64,000 nt of DNA, from NCBI RefSeq assembly GCF_037975245.1, contig NC_092567.1, forward strand, positions 2,393,714-2,457,713, given 5' to 3'. This DNA comes from Apostichopus japonicus. Its lineage: Eukaryota; Echinodermata; Holothuroidea; Aspidochirotida; Stichopodidae. The notes under the pieces are model-generated. The model did no database searches. It had not been told where the DNA came from and saw only the letters and a list, made by a program, of their open reading frames with translations. Below, in pieces: positions 27,401 through 42,400 of the stretch (the stretch's first letter is position 1; every line of letters begins with the position of its first letter). The position numbers were made by a program, and so were the translations under genes.

Positions 27401-30400
27401 TGATAATTCTTTTTCATCAGAGAGTACCATAGCCTGCAGCATAGTTGCATCCATGATAATTTACTTCATCCAAGCGGAGGATGAACAATTTCTCTTGAGC
27501 AATATCTGTATTAAATGAGTAAGAACATTCTAGGCCTGAGTCGGTTCCCAAATACTCGGGTACCCGACCTAACATTCGTTAACCCGGATCGAAAACACAC
27601 AAACGGGTACCCGTTTTCTGAGGGGGTATAGCGTAAGTGCTACGCGAGTGCTCTCATGATTTCATGTTTTGATTAATCAAGACACGCGATTACGGAAGAT
27701 TAATTTCATGAAATAACTTTCTTGTAGTGTAGATGGCTGTTTTAATTGCTTACTATTTCTAGTTTTAGCCATTCGTAATGGTTATTTTTCCTGTGTGGAT
27801 AAAATCACTCAACACCTAAAACGAAAATATTAAACAAAACTTATACAAAAATTTCAAAACTGAAATCTTTAATCCACCGCAACAGTTACTGTGTGCGTAC
27901 AATACTATATTACCTCTTCAAAAAATAGCACATAGCCACATACCTTCCAAACAATTGCCGATTTCCAGATAATTGAAAGTTGTAAACAAGGCTACGCATG
28001 TGTGTGTGTGTTAACATCAGGGGCGTCAATCCGATTTGAAACGTGGGGGGGGGGGGGACGTAATCGATTCGAGTATTCCGGCCGTAAGTACTATCTAAGC
28101 GGAGCGCAACCATCGGTTGGCGCGCAGCGTAGCAAGAAAATTTCAGATTGCAATACATGCCATATCGCTGGAGATGGCACTTACCAGGCTGGATAGCAGC
28201 CATCTAGTTGCGTGATTTCGTGAGAAAATTACAAATTCGTCACTCAGGAAATCTGCAATAAAGTTCATGCGACCTTAATTTTTGGTGGATTATTTCTTTT
28301 ATTAGTGATTCCAATTGACATGAACATTAGAACCCAGTGCAAGTTGACACATGATGCGGCGAACTAGAACCCAAGCCCCATTTTGCCCTATCTTTCAGGA
28401 TAGAATACCCCTCATTTGTTCGAACCCATGACAACTAACAATCTGTGAATAAATTTACTTCAAAATGGCCACATTATATTGCACCAAGTCGGTCAAGGAA
28501 TGGCCCCTGGGCCTCAGATATAGGCCTATAGGAACGATGTCCCAAAATGTCCTCGGACATATAGGCAAAGGAAGCTATCCGCCGCGACTGCATGAGTTTC
28601 TCGACTTGCCGTCCTGGGAGTCATACCACAAAATTGTGCATTTCCTCATACGCCATTATTAATAATTTAAATAAGTAACTAATTAGGCACATTCCAGATC
28701 CGAGATCGTATAGTGAGCTTAGCGCAAATTTGGCCAAAAGTCGTCATACGCCAGCATGTTAAAACAGCAATGACTTGCAATGCCACCCGTGACACACTCC
28801 CAATGGGACTGTGTCAGTTTAATGTTTTGCTAGGTCTACGAGAATACATTTCTATGAAATTTGAAACAAGGATGGCAAGACAAACCACTTTAATTATATT
28901 TCAGGACCTCACACATGCGCATGTATTGTCAGACTTAAAATAGGTCCCACTGGCACTCATTTCACAAACTTATTAGCCCACCCCCACCCCCACCTCCCCC
29001 ACCCCAACCAAATATTATTGTGAAAATTCGGGCAATATGCTGATAACTTTTCGGGCACCTACTGAAAGAAAGATAATTTGCAATGCGTGTTCAGTGGTTA
29101 AACTTATATTATTATTACCATTAATATTGTAACGACTTGCCCAATAATTCTAACCTATATGGAAGGGTAATAACAGGGAAAATGATTGTACGTTATTGGC
29201 ATGCGATGTAAAAACCGATGCATGCTTATATGATATGCACATTAAGATGTGGAATGAAAATGTAAATATATGAATGTAAATATGACTGTCGCACTTCAAT
29301 TTTTCAACTTTCGTCAGTTTTACCAATTTGGGGGTGAGACACCCCCCCCCCCCCTTCTAGCGACGTCCCTGCGTGTACCCAGTGTTCTCACTGTGGAGTA
29401 AACTTCGGTATCACTCAACAACAAGGTAACATGGGATACGCTGCCACGGAATATGCTCCCTATATCATTTCTTCAATATTAGGGAACGGGCACCGTCTTT
29501 GAAACACCATCTACAACTAAACAACAAATACGTACAGGCTTTGGCTCTAGCTATGAAGTGATGTCTCTTATGATAATGACAGAGCGCTCTATTTTTTTAC
29601 TGGAATCGCCCGAAGATGCGGCGTCTGTATAATCCGAGGAACCAACGAACTTCTCTGCTAACTCCTCAGGCTTCAACTGGGCTAGACGTTCGCGGTGAAT
29701 ATGGCACACCATCACATGGTTCAGCCTCTGTTGAGTCATGGTGCTCCGTAGCCATGTCTTCAAACGCCTCAAAGCACTAAAGATGTCTCGACATCCGTCG
29801 AACTGGCGGGGGAGACGAGGAGCAACCGCAAGAGAGCTTTGACTTCACAAAACATAGCCCGTACCGCTGGATTCATCGACTTGTATATTTGTCTATACCC
29901 TTCAACCGACGATACCCTATACCCTTCAACCATTGATATTCGATGATATGAATCCTGAGATGTGTAAGCCCTAACCAAATAGAGCCACGACACTACTCTT
30001 TTTCCAAATGTATGTGTGTGGGGGGGACATTTGATAGTGTGTCCCCCACCCATCGAAATGTGAGCGGGCGTGTCCCCCCGCCCCCCCCCCCCCCAGGATT
30101 GACGCCCATGGTTAACAGCCGATGTGGTGTTAGGCTAGCATGTGGTCGAAGATAGCAGTAATAATGAACTTATTCTATGGATATTTAAGTTCCAACTAAC
30201 TGCCTTAAAATTTGATAAGCTAGTTTTCCCCATTGACTTAGGCTGGTGGTTCACTATCATGTGGTCAAAGATAGCAGCAATAACGAAAGTGAAAATTTTA
30301 GTGCCAGCTAATTGCGACACAATTTACGCGAATAAACAGATGGTTAGGCTAGATTTCCATGTGACTCTTTAGGCTACCATATGGTCGGTTATTTGTGGGG

Positions 30401-33400
30401 ATTTTACGCAAACCATGGATTATAGCTCCATGGTTTAATTCACGTTGAGAGCTGAAATTTATTACAGGAAATCCCGTCTTGGCAACTTTTGACATGCTGG
30501 ATTTGAAATAAATTGTGTGAGTCGCGCAATCCTGCGGCTAATGCGAACCCTGGATTGTAGTAACAGAAACAGTCGCAAGTAATTGTATGCAAGATTTTTC
30601 TTCATTTCATGTGCATCTGCATTATTATTTATTATACAGCAAAAGATTTAGTTGTTCATTACAACAGGAGTATCGCTTGAAAATGTATATTCGGAAGGGG
30701 CGTGCGCTTCTCCCTACCCCTTACACCGACAATTCCATTTTTGACGTTTCCATATTTCCTCTCTCACTAATGTATATAGTCTATCATAACGCGTGTGTGT
30801 GTATGGACGCCTTAAACAATTGTACAAGTGTGCTATGAAACCAACTATGGCTGGTCTCCGGGGAACATGACGCATGTCGGTATTAGACCAGGATCAATAT
30901 GCGAACTGCACTAGACATATGTCCTTCGATGCAACACTTTCATCAATAGATAACATGTTATACACTCCGACCTGAATGCTAATTTTTACCCAAAATCTAG
31001 TACCGTAACTCGTACAATTAATCTAAAAATAAATTTCGCATGCGATTTGAGAATTGGGCACATCTCCTGTGAATATCATGTAGTGGATCCAAGGGCTTAT
31101 CATGGGCGGGGGAGGTGGGGGGGGGGAGGGGCGACGCATCTCTTCTTGAGATTGTCTCCATCTGCATGAAAATGCGCCTGCAACTCTACGCCCACCCCTC
31201 TAATCGCTTCCCTGTGAGTTACGAAACTTAATTAATGACCTTCGCCCGTAGTACCAAGATCTTGACAAAATCCGGCAACACACCACTTTATCGATAACAA
31301 GTGATCGGGTAGTGTATTAGAGACGTCTAGAGTTCGTGCACTAACCTATACATGGAGTGTGACCTCTTCCGATTTTGCAATTTCCCAAGATCAGGCCCCG
31401 AAAAATCCCAAGGACACTGTACTGTATGGATATCTAGCAATATCTAGCAATATCTAGCGATATTTAGGGATGAAAATCGCAAGATCTTCCATAAACCGAA
31501 CGCAGATAGAGAATCGAAGCCTTCAGTGTGTAATGAACTTGAAACTGTGCGTCTTTCGAAATGAAAAGAATGTGGGGCATCGCACAATAAACATATAAAA
31601 GTTATTTATTTCAGTCTCATTTAAATTATTCAAAATTTTAAAGCACACAGCAGATATCACATCATATCAGTGAGCATGAACAGAAAATGGCGTTCCAGGA
31701 TGAACAGCCTCCAATTGTTTATGTTTGTAGTCATATGAGCCCAATTTCATTGGGGGGGGGGGGGCTGTTACGACTTGCCCGAAAAATATAACCACATTTT
31801 TTTGCGTTCAACATGTTAATTTACATATCATGTAGGCATGCATCGGTTATTACATCGCATGCCAATTACATGCAATCATTTGCCGTGTTATTACCGAAAT
31901 GGCGAATTTGTCGGGCAAGCTAAGAACTTTATTTTAATTACCAAGGAGATTTATTTAAACTATTGATTTTCTTTTAGCTACATCATTGCAATTTATTTTT
32001 CTTTCAGTAGGTGCCCGAAAAATTCTCAGCATATTGCCCGAATTTTCACAAAAATATTTGCAGCCCCCCTTCCCCCGAAGTTTTATAGTAGCCGTGATAA
32101 GAGGTTTTAATATTTGTAGACCAATTAATTTAATTACATAACTTAACTGTCTGAATTTTCAAAATTCCCTGACCAACATTCTTCATCATACTTTCCCCTA
32201 CTCCTGCAATTTGACCGGTCTGTTACTTAGGGGTTGAAGAAGGTTCTTCTATATTGGTTGTCCATAGATGAAATGTTGTGCAACATTATAGGTATATTTT
32301 GAAGTGAATTTATTCACGAGAAATATTTTCAAATTCTGAATAAATAATGGGCGTAAACCTTGACAAGTGGGGCTGACGGGTATTGTGGGCCGCGACGTAG
32401 AATCACCTACATTATTAATGATCCACAGGAGATGCGGTGAGGTCGAACATGATGTGTGATTGGTGACAATCTTCAAATAGGTTATGGATGAAAACAAAAA
32501 CTATTGGGAAATACCTGGTTCTCAGACAAAAGTGTACATCTGGTTGGTCATTTTCAAGCCCGTGAAATGCCATTTCCGGTGATCTGGGGGGGGGGGGGTA
32601 TCAAAACCACAAATGTTCTTGTACGCTGCGCTCCAACCGAAAGTGGCGCTCCGCTTGCCATGGATAGTAAGTCGCGCCCCCGGGTTAGAAAATCTTGGAT
32701 ACGCGCCTGATTATAACGTTTACAATTTTTTTTACACGTCTGTAGACAAGATGGTGGACCATACAGTTGAAAACATTCAATAAAAATAATAATGATCTTT
32801 TCTTGTATTTACGCGTTGACCGCAGGGACGTTGCTAAAGAGAAGGGGTGGGGATGTCTCACCACCCAAGCTTGGTAAAAATGACGATAGTTGGAAATTTG
32901 GAGTACGACTGTCGGAATTTCCGACTGTGGCACTCTAATTCACCTAGGCCTATTCATATATTCCTGTGATTGTGAATTACCAAAAATTTGAAAAAGTTAG
33001 GTCAAAATTAACCTTTAATCAGTCATATTTACCACGTCTTCCTTGCCACTTTGAGAAATTGTATCTCGCGGTCCTTATACTCCACCATACAAACCTTCGT
33101 ATGATTTTGAATACATTAAAAATAATGCCTAAAGAACTACCGTACAACGTTCGCCAGCTTCAATTCGGTCTATTTATGTACTAATTTTGTTATTGGGTGG
33201 GTTTACCCTGTTCGCTAGCTTCAAGTAAATTCAGTATATATCAGAGACGTTGCCAGTGGGAGCAGCGGCAGCAACTGCTCCCCCCCCCCCCCTTTCAGTG
33301 TCGAACAAAAGATAAATACTGTTTGTTTTTTGGCATGGTATTTTGTCAGTGCTCTTTTCATCTTGAATACTCGTCAGCTCCGTTAACTCGATTATAATCG

Positions 33401-36400
33401 TAGTAACATTTAGGCCTATTGATTCAGCTACTTAGTTTGGCAGATGCAATTAGCTAAATTTAGCCAGTAGCCTATTACCAGCCTACAGTTGGCCACTGCG
33501 TAATAAAATACATATTGCCTACCTAACCGCACTCGATGGAGAGTCACGAACCGTATGCACAACGACGACGACAACGTGCGTTCGCATCCTTTCTGATACG
33601 TCATGAGTTGTTGCACGAAAAGCATGTTTTGAAGCTAAGCTAGCAATCGTACGTGATACGCGCTTCCTATAAATAATTATTACAATGCTAAATACGAGAG
33701 TTTATATAATCCATCAGTTAAGTTCGTCAAATGTATTAAAGTCCAGACATTGGACAATAAACATCCTACTGGAAAAAAATGTAAAAGAGCAATATGTTTG
33801 TCTTTCTGAAAGAATAATTCAAACCGGAAACAAAATCTGCTGAGAATATGATATCATATGATCATGATGAAATTAGCAAAACATTGCTCCAGATCGCATC
33901 TAAGGACCTTTAATTGCTCAAAACAGGACACCCCCTCCCTTTAGACCCCTCTCCCATATCAATCGCAAAATGTGCATCCACTTGCAAATTCCTGGCTACG
34001 TCGCTGGTATATATATTATCTATATTGCATACAATTACAACACCCAATGCTAGTCAATACTAGTTGTAACCGTTACAGTACTTTACTTGGTACGTCGCAC
34101 TGAACTCTTTAATCTTTGCCAAAATTGGTTCGTATTGTATATTTTCAGGCAATTACATCTTATACAGTTGTAGAAGATATGTGTAAGACTACTTTGGCCA
34201 AATTTAGACTAGAATATATTTTATAGAAATAGATCAGTTGTTATTTTTGTTCGCGGAATCGGGTCCATGAAACAATGTATAGCTTAGGAGTAGACAATTA
34301 TCTTCCTCAGAAGTAATGACCATAAAAAAATAAGGAGGTTTATATCAAATAACTAAGGTTTGAGCAGTAAGAAAAGTGTTCGGGGATTGGACTAAATTTA
34401 ACTTTTCGATGATTTCCTTCATTTTTTTGTTGTACAAATTATATTCTTTAAAGTCTCGGCTTTTCCAAACTCTATTGGGCCCTAGGCTAGGTTTAAGTAG
34501 TTACAACTGATTATCTCAATTGTACAGTGGCCGAGAAATCCATGACGTTGAAAAACCTCTCGATTAATTTGGTATATGTAACATGTGGGCGATACTTAGT
34601 ATGTTCCTTAACTGCATCCTCCCCGCCCTAGAGATATTTCCCTGCTACGTTTCGCATTGGCAGAGTCAGACTGACTAAAATTGAATACTAGCGCCCTTTA
34701 AAGCTATTTTATATGCACATGGCTGCCACCAAAACACTACTAGTTTTTGTCACGATTGTAGTTGTTTTATCTGCGAACTGTGTTTATTCATCTCAGAGCA
34801 GAGTTAACTATCAATTTATTACTAGTTAGTAAGGGTTGGCGTATATCGCCACCGAATAAGTGCATATCGAATTGATATAAAGGCCTACATGAGAACCGCA
34901 ACCACTGAAACTGTATGTTTTTACAGTATGTTTTTATACTTATTTTTAAGAATTCCTATCATCTGCCTATCATCTTGGTCCTTGACGAAGATGATAGGCA
35001 GATTGTTCATGTGAGTGACAAATAGCCCCACTGCCCACCCCCCACCCCCCCAAAAAAAAACTATAGTAAGGGCGCTAGTAAAAACCCCGGTGTTTTGTGG
35101 TAATTCACTATGTCGTCTAATATAATTTGTTGAAGAAAAAAAAGTTTTCCCCTTTGTTACATTAAACATAGCTTTTGTAGTTTGTGTAGCCTATGTAGCC
35201 TTCCAGCAGATCACTTATACTCAGTTGCTTACTTGCTTAACCAGAGTGATTAATAAGTTTGTGAAGTGAGGGCCGGTGGTGCAAATGTATCGAAAAAGTT
35301 CGGAACAAAAGTGCAGTTGCGAAAGATGGGGTGTCTGAACTGACACTTACCGTATCGTTGACGAGTAACGGAGGGGGGGGGGGGGGCTAAAAGGCAGCAG
35401 TCGGAATTTTATGGCTTCAAAACCCGTCCAGTTGGAATTTCAGCCACTTCACCCCCCCCCCCCCCCAATCATCAGGCCTTAGCTACGTCCCTGGTTCTCT
35501 TCGCTACTACTTGTAAGATTAGTGGTTACTCTATTATTTAATTTTTCTTTCTGACAGTTTAGCATCTCAGCGAAAATCAAACAAAAATATTAACTTAAAA
35601 CTTTGACAGATTTAACACGGTAAATGGAATAAGTATACATCGTTACCTCATTAAGTATATAATACCGATGTAAAACTGTACCGAATCGATACACAATATG
35701 TATATTGATGGCTTGAAAATTAAACTAGTACTCATATATTAAGCATTAATCTTGTTTTATGCACTTTTCGCCTTGTATGCAGATTTACAGACCAAACATG
35801 TAAATGAGATATTTTTCTTTGATAGATTAATGTTATTAAAGGGTGTGATGCGAAGTCCCAGGAAACTGCATAATTTTTAGATAGGGTTGTCAGGAACAAG
35901 CTTAACTTGAAAATTATACGGAACGTTTCTGGGAGCTCAAGCGGGGTCGAGGGGCTTTCTCTGGAATATAGTTCAAGCCCTGGTTGGTTCCACGAGGGGG
36001 AGCCCCCTGAAGTTTTTGTATTTGGTGATATCCCTTGTTCTCTCGTAGCGACTTTAAAGCACTAAAACACAAAACGGATATAATAAATACATTATAGTTA
36101 TCTATAATGTATTCCAAGCAGGCTGGTGGGGATACGCTGGACTTAAGCTACACCCTTTGAAGATATTTTCCGGTCTCTTAAAGAAATTTGGAAACACAGA
36201 AATATATATATGAGATGAACTCAATTTTCAGCGGATAGTAGTGTTAGGCCCCGGGGGGGGGGGGGTTCAGGGGGCGAAGCCTCTGGAAGCTGCTTCATTT
36301 ATTATCCAAATATTATCCGAATCTGAGGAAAATGTAGACGTAAGGAAGTAACAGACATACCGATTCTGTTTTCTTTTCTTCGTTTTTGGATTATAACTCT

Positions 36401-39400
36401 TACTTTCGTAAGTGTATTAATAAAAAATAAAAAAAAAATATGGTTTAAATTCACATATAGTTCTAAATGCTTTCCCTCATATCAATACCGACATTTTATT
36501 ATTTTATTTCTATAATTATTTGTTCAAGGCAAATCATGCATGGATGTTAATATTCGCCAATATATGTAGATTGTACTCTTTTCAAGCGCCGATCAAAGTG
36601 ATGATGTGATGTTACCCCAAACCCCCACCACCACGCATTTCAAACTAACTAAGAATAGTTAAAACACTATGTTGCGTTTAGACTTAGATATTGGACATAA
36701 GTCAAGTCATATAAGTCAAACTATGACTCAGACTGTATCATTTGAAGTCTAAACTTGCCCTTTTTCTGGGGAACGACCACAGACCCCCTCCCCTTCCTCC
36801 TCCATATATATGATGTCGGCTTTGACGACCCTCTGTTCCTGTACAAAACTGCAGAACGAGTGTTTTATCTTATCATTGTCGCTGTGTACTTAAGTTGCCC
36901 AAAGTGTGTGACACCACTACTTTTTGTAAAAACATTTAAAGCATCAATTGATGTGATGGCTGCTCACAAAACATCTTATAGTGCAGTGACCTCGAAGGAG
37001 CGAAATGAAAGGAACATGACTTATCTCTTAAATCAACTAAGCTTAGCAATATTAAGTGTTGTTACATTTCTATTATTCAGTTTGTTGTTTACTATCACAA
37101 GACTCTGTTCTGGGTGTCTCCTTCATATAAAATGGCAATCATGTGTTGCTGACTCGTTACTCTCTTGTATGTGAATTAAACAACAATCAACAACTCAAAA
37201 TAAATTCACATAGTTAGTATAGCCTTTAATTAAAGGTAAGAAATTTTAAGTGTTTCCATTATGACGTCATTTTGACATTACCTTTCACATTTCTTGATTT
37301 CAAGGATGATGGAATGGATCCAACCGGAAAAGTGTCTGGCAGATCGTAGTCATAAAACCTATGGAGAGAAGTAGAGTAATCATCGTATACGATGTAGAAG
37401 ACGTAGAGGAATGGCCTCCTAGTAAGGTTTATTGTTTACTAAATCAATGAAGATAAACAACAAAGTATAGACAAAGTAAATAACAAATAACAAGGAAATA
37501 AATCACATCTAATTGATCATACTAATCAGAATTAATTATAATCACAGGTCTTGTATTTCAACAATTCCAAGAAAAATAAATTAGAATGGATATAGTTTTG
37601 CAGATAATAATGATGATAGTTGGAACTGCTCTACTGTGTGTAAATTATATGCGGTTGGTAGTAACTGTGAAAAGTATAGCTGTCCACATGATCATAATTG
37701 GCTAAATTGTCTTTTAGCTTAAATTATCAATTAATTTAAAGTTGTTCAAACATGTAGAAATACAACATTGTACACAATAAACTAAGTAAACGGAGTAAAT
37801 CCTTGTAACAACCGCTTGCCATTTTCCGCTCGGATCACGTGATTTTTATCGTATGTTATTTTCGGTAAATTGATTGATAATATAGATCGTTTTCGTGAAC
37901 CCTTCTCATTTTTAAATGAGAACTAAAATGTCTGAGATTGTTAGACTGCAGTGGTAAAATATAAAATATAGAAATTATGAATCTTAAAGCTGAAAATTGT
38001 TTCTTAACCTCAGAATAGTTTAAGATGCTACAAATTACATTTTTCAACGTAATTTCGGAATGACAAACCTGCACAATCTTGCACTAACACGGAGGAGAAA
38101 TAGAAGGTAGAGGGATAGAAGGTTGGGGACATAGCAACATTCTTTACTGGGCGCAACAATTTGTCATCTCGGGTTGAAGTTAAACACAAATTGTTACTAT
38201 TATATGATATACCAACGTTATTTAAGTATTTATTCAATATCAACCTTCAATAATTTTATCACATTGCACGCTTGTTTTTTGTCATTGATCTATATCAAAT
38301 CGTACAAAATTATAACATTTTTTGTGGAGTTGATAATAATGACCTTAACCATTACACAATCGAACCTTTCTATTCAACTATGGTCTCAATGAAGAGCTGC
38401 ATGTGTCCAAAATAAATAAATAAAATAAATTATCTGGAATAACCGGTAACAGATAGTGCATAATATCCAATAAATATGTTAAAGTCTAGCTCAGTATCAT
38501 CCTACCTTATACCTGAATTGCCCAGTTCTATGTAAAACACTGCTCCGGACATAGAAAGAAAATATATAGGATACATACCTTGTATCTCATTAGCATAATT
38601 AACGCAAAGATACTGCTATTTCTTACGTAAAATGTTTTTCTTTACAACCGTTTGTGTTCTGTATCTATCCAGTGACTGGTTAAAACAGGCGCTTTTGAAT
38701 ATATCATTAATGTTATATATACTGTAAGGGCTATAGCGGACATAACAACTCAATGTACACATGTAGGCAAAATACCGGAAATAATTGTTGAACTAATAAT
38801 TTATATTGCTACAGCATTGAAAACTATTTATTAAAGGTTATATTTTAATAAAAGGGTTCTCCCCGTTTAGACCCCTCCCAACGGACGCAAGTCATATTTG
38901 GAGAACACCCCCACCCCTCCTTTCCAAGATAACCAGATTTCAAAATGCATTGAGGTTTCGATGACTTCAATGCACTAGACTTCTGCTTGTAAGTATAACC
39001 AGAACTAGCTGTTACAATAACACCACGGTATGATAACATAGGTCAGTTTACTCTTCGTGGCTATACACACCTCCATCAATAACAAAAGGGATATTGTACT
39101 CAATGTTATGAATCCACACACCAAGTATTAGAGGTATCCACGATTTCCATCGTTACATATCATGTAAAAGGTTTTTCAGAGTTTGACCTCTATAGGAAAT
39201 TTGACCTCACAAGCAATAGGATTCTTGTACTCAATGTGGCAAATCCATGTACCATGTATGAAAAGTATCCATAATTTCTACCATGAGAAATGCTGTTGTG
39301 AAGGTTTTCAGGCCTCGGCAAATATTTTTGAGAGTACTCGCTATTTGGCGACCGTGACTAAAAATCTACTCGCCAAATTCCACTCGCCACTAGGCATATG

Positions 39401-42400
39401 ATTGTTCACTGGCGGATCCAAGGGGGGCCAAGGGGGGCCATGCCCCCCCCCCCTCCCAAAGGTGAGCCAAAAAGTGTTTCCGAACATCCGCTGAATCATA
39501 TGATTGGAAATTAAAAAAATCGAGAGGAATAGCAGTGGTAGACTAGTCTAAACCTTTTCGTTTTCTGGTTTAAAATTAAATGCAGAGCTCCCAACTGACC
39601 CGCAATTCGCGGGAATTAGACCCGCATTCTAACACCCAAACCCGCTGACCCGCACAAGCGTCCGAAAAAATCCGCATTGTAATTGTCAAGTATACATAAA
39701 AAAGTTTGCATCAAATTTTGACTTAGCAACCATCATTTCTTTAGCATTTAGCATAATAGAGTACAAAACCTCATTTACAGCATCATTTGAACCTCAAATT
39801 AGCTTATATTTCTTTTCATTGGGGCGAGCTGCGAACATTTTCATGCCACGGGAAAGAATGAATTATCACCTACTATTCAATTTATTGATGTTACACACAA
39901 AAAAAATGCATATTTCTCAGAAAATTGTGGGTGACACAAAAGCCTTTTTAAGTGCCACCATTTTACATGTAGGCATCACCAGGATTCCCAAAAAATTCAA
40001 AAGGGGAGGGGGACACCCCCTCCCCTTATACCCCTCCCCCAGGACGGCGATTCGTGGCATGGACCAGCATTTGCCTTCTCAAGAGTTGGGAGCTATGTAA
40101 ATGTATGAGCATGATGATTTACAGTTTAACACCATTTTGCAGTTACAGGCTGGTTGTAAGAAATTTATAACCTATGAGAAATAAAATTTCTTGAGAAAGA
40201 TGATCCTAACTTTGTTTTATAAATATTTTAGAAAATTACACCTGGGAAACATTTTTTTCAGAAGTAAATTAACATCACCATTGTACACTTTTGTCGCACC
40301 AAATTGCATCTGAGGGCATTCAGCAATAGAAAAATTTCCAAAGGGGAGGGGGGCACTCCCTCCCCTTAGACCCCTCCCCCATATCACTCTTATGCCACTT
40401 TGGCCCCTCCCAAACAAAGGCCCTGGATCCGCCAGTGTGATTGTTGGTCAAGTCTCCAAAGTACAGATCTGCAACATCAATACTTTCTATGAACAAAGGT
40501 TATAGGCAGATGCATGGTGCTACGTAATTGCGCGTTAGAAAAGTCATGTTTTTTTGCAGTACGAAGTAAAACATGACGCAGAATCATAAATAAGCAGCTT
40601 GGCCTACTGTAGTGTATCAAAAAATTAAAATTACAACATCCGTAAAAATACCTACGAAGATAGCTTGGCTTTCTGTTACATTAGGGCTCCTCAACTTTAC
40701 TTGGCATATACTATACAGAAACTAGGTGTGCGGGAGTCCTAAGCATAAGCAGTACCTCACTGCTACTTTGAACCACTGCTCAATTAAATAGAACGGCGAC
40801 TTCGTACAATTTCCCAATTAATTTTCTGTCTTTTAGCTGCAGATTGATGCATTTTACTGCTTAAATCAAAGCGATCTTTTATGCAATGATAATCTGAGGT
40901 TGTAAGAGCATCTCTCTTCCAAAATTCCTAGCAGTAACAACAGCAAACTTGTCTCAAAACTTCTTAAATTGTTCTATACTTTGCGAATAATGACTGATAG
41001 CCAGTAGGAAAATTGCTTTAAGAAATAATGGAGATGTTTTGCCATCTTAAGTGTATTGGTATTCTGACTGGTATATTCTTCACGTTCTTGTGTTAACGAA
41101 ACCTAATCTATCCAACCGTTGCTGGCCTAAACAACATAAAATTGCTCACATGCCTAGCCAGGTTTGTTCAAGTTGTCCCATAATCATAAACGTGATGAAA
41201 GTCGAACGTTACTTTTAAGGCCTAGATATGCTGAAACTGGTGAAAGAGACTACACAAATTTGGATCAACAGCCGATCCAGACAAAAGCTCGTGAACTCAC
41301 TGCCAAACTAAGACCATTTTACACAATTATTTCGCATTGAGATTGGTCATAGTAAAAAATCTAAATAGACAAACTGTTAAGTTTCATAAACGCTGCCTTG
41401 TCACAACGAACTACATCCAACCTGAAATGAATACGACGGAAAACGTCCAAAAGAACAATGTATTACAAAATACACTTTTCTGCACACAAAATAAGGCTCT
41501 GAGCGGCACGTTGACGCCAATGAAAATATGTTCGTATTTTCAGTTTTAGATTCTACGGATGCTCATAAGCTCATTACCAATTGCCAATAGCCCCATATTC
41601 GTACGAAGCGTAACGAGCACGTTATCTGATAGGCTGGTTGGTGGGAGATACGGTAGCTTATAAAACAAGGTTTCCAAAATTTGAACCCCGGTGACCCCAA
41701 ATGACCTTTGATCTCCACAAAAAAAAACATAGGCTGTTGCTCCTCAATGTGGTCCTCCTATTCACGAAATATGAGATTGGTTTAAGTTTACCTCCCTGAG
41801 ATATCGTGTTTACAAGATTTTTAGTATTTGGCCCCTAGTGACCTCAAATGTTCTCCCCACAAAATAATAAGGTTCTTCTACTCCATTTGGTACCTATATA
41901 CACCAAATTTTAGATTGGTCCAAGCTTCCCTACTTGAGATATCGTGTTTACAAGCAAAGCGTCACACACACACGCACACACACACACACACGCACACACA
42001 CTCCGCCTGCATGACTGCATACGTTACGGTAATAATCGAAACCAAAAAAAACGTTAATGCTTGAAGTCAGATTGATGAACAGTGAAGTGTTTAAACTTGC
42101 TTAAATTAACAGGTCAAACACTCTTCACCTTGGTTTTATTGATCAAATTTATCTATAAAACTATAAAACTACGTATCGCCAAGTTTGTCGTCCTGTATAA
42201 TGTGTATTACGTCATGTGGCTGGGGTCAAAACAATGTGTAGTGTTGAGAAAGCTGAGCGTGACGAAATCGGTCAACAAAGTTGAGAGAAGATAGTGACTT
42301 ACTTTAATTAGGTATGCAAAATTCGGGTTTATGGTTCTTCAACAGTTCAAACTTATTATTACTATATTTTAGATTTGGTAAGGCGACATGAACCATCGAA

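Larger units (their letters stand above)
29000..32080. repeat. Inverted pair of homologous 250-bp segments
   Basis: 29005-29250 and the reverse complement of 31790-32075 share GTGAAAATTCGGGCAATATG, CGGGCACCTACTGAAAGAAA, GGCATGCGATGTAA and CGATGCATGC in the same order. They are probably the ends or bodies of two related transposon copies in opposite orientation. Confidence 0.65.

Noticed and set aside
41828-42064. 78-codon open frame with a Thr-His run
   Set aside because: The run is the translation of a CA microsatellite.
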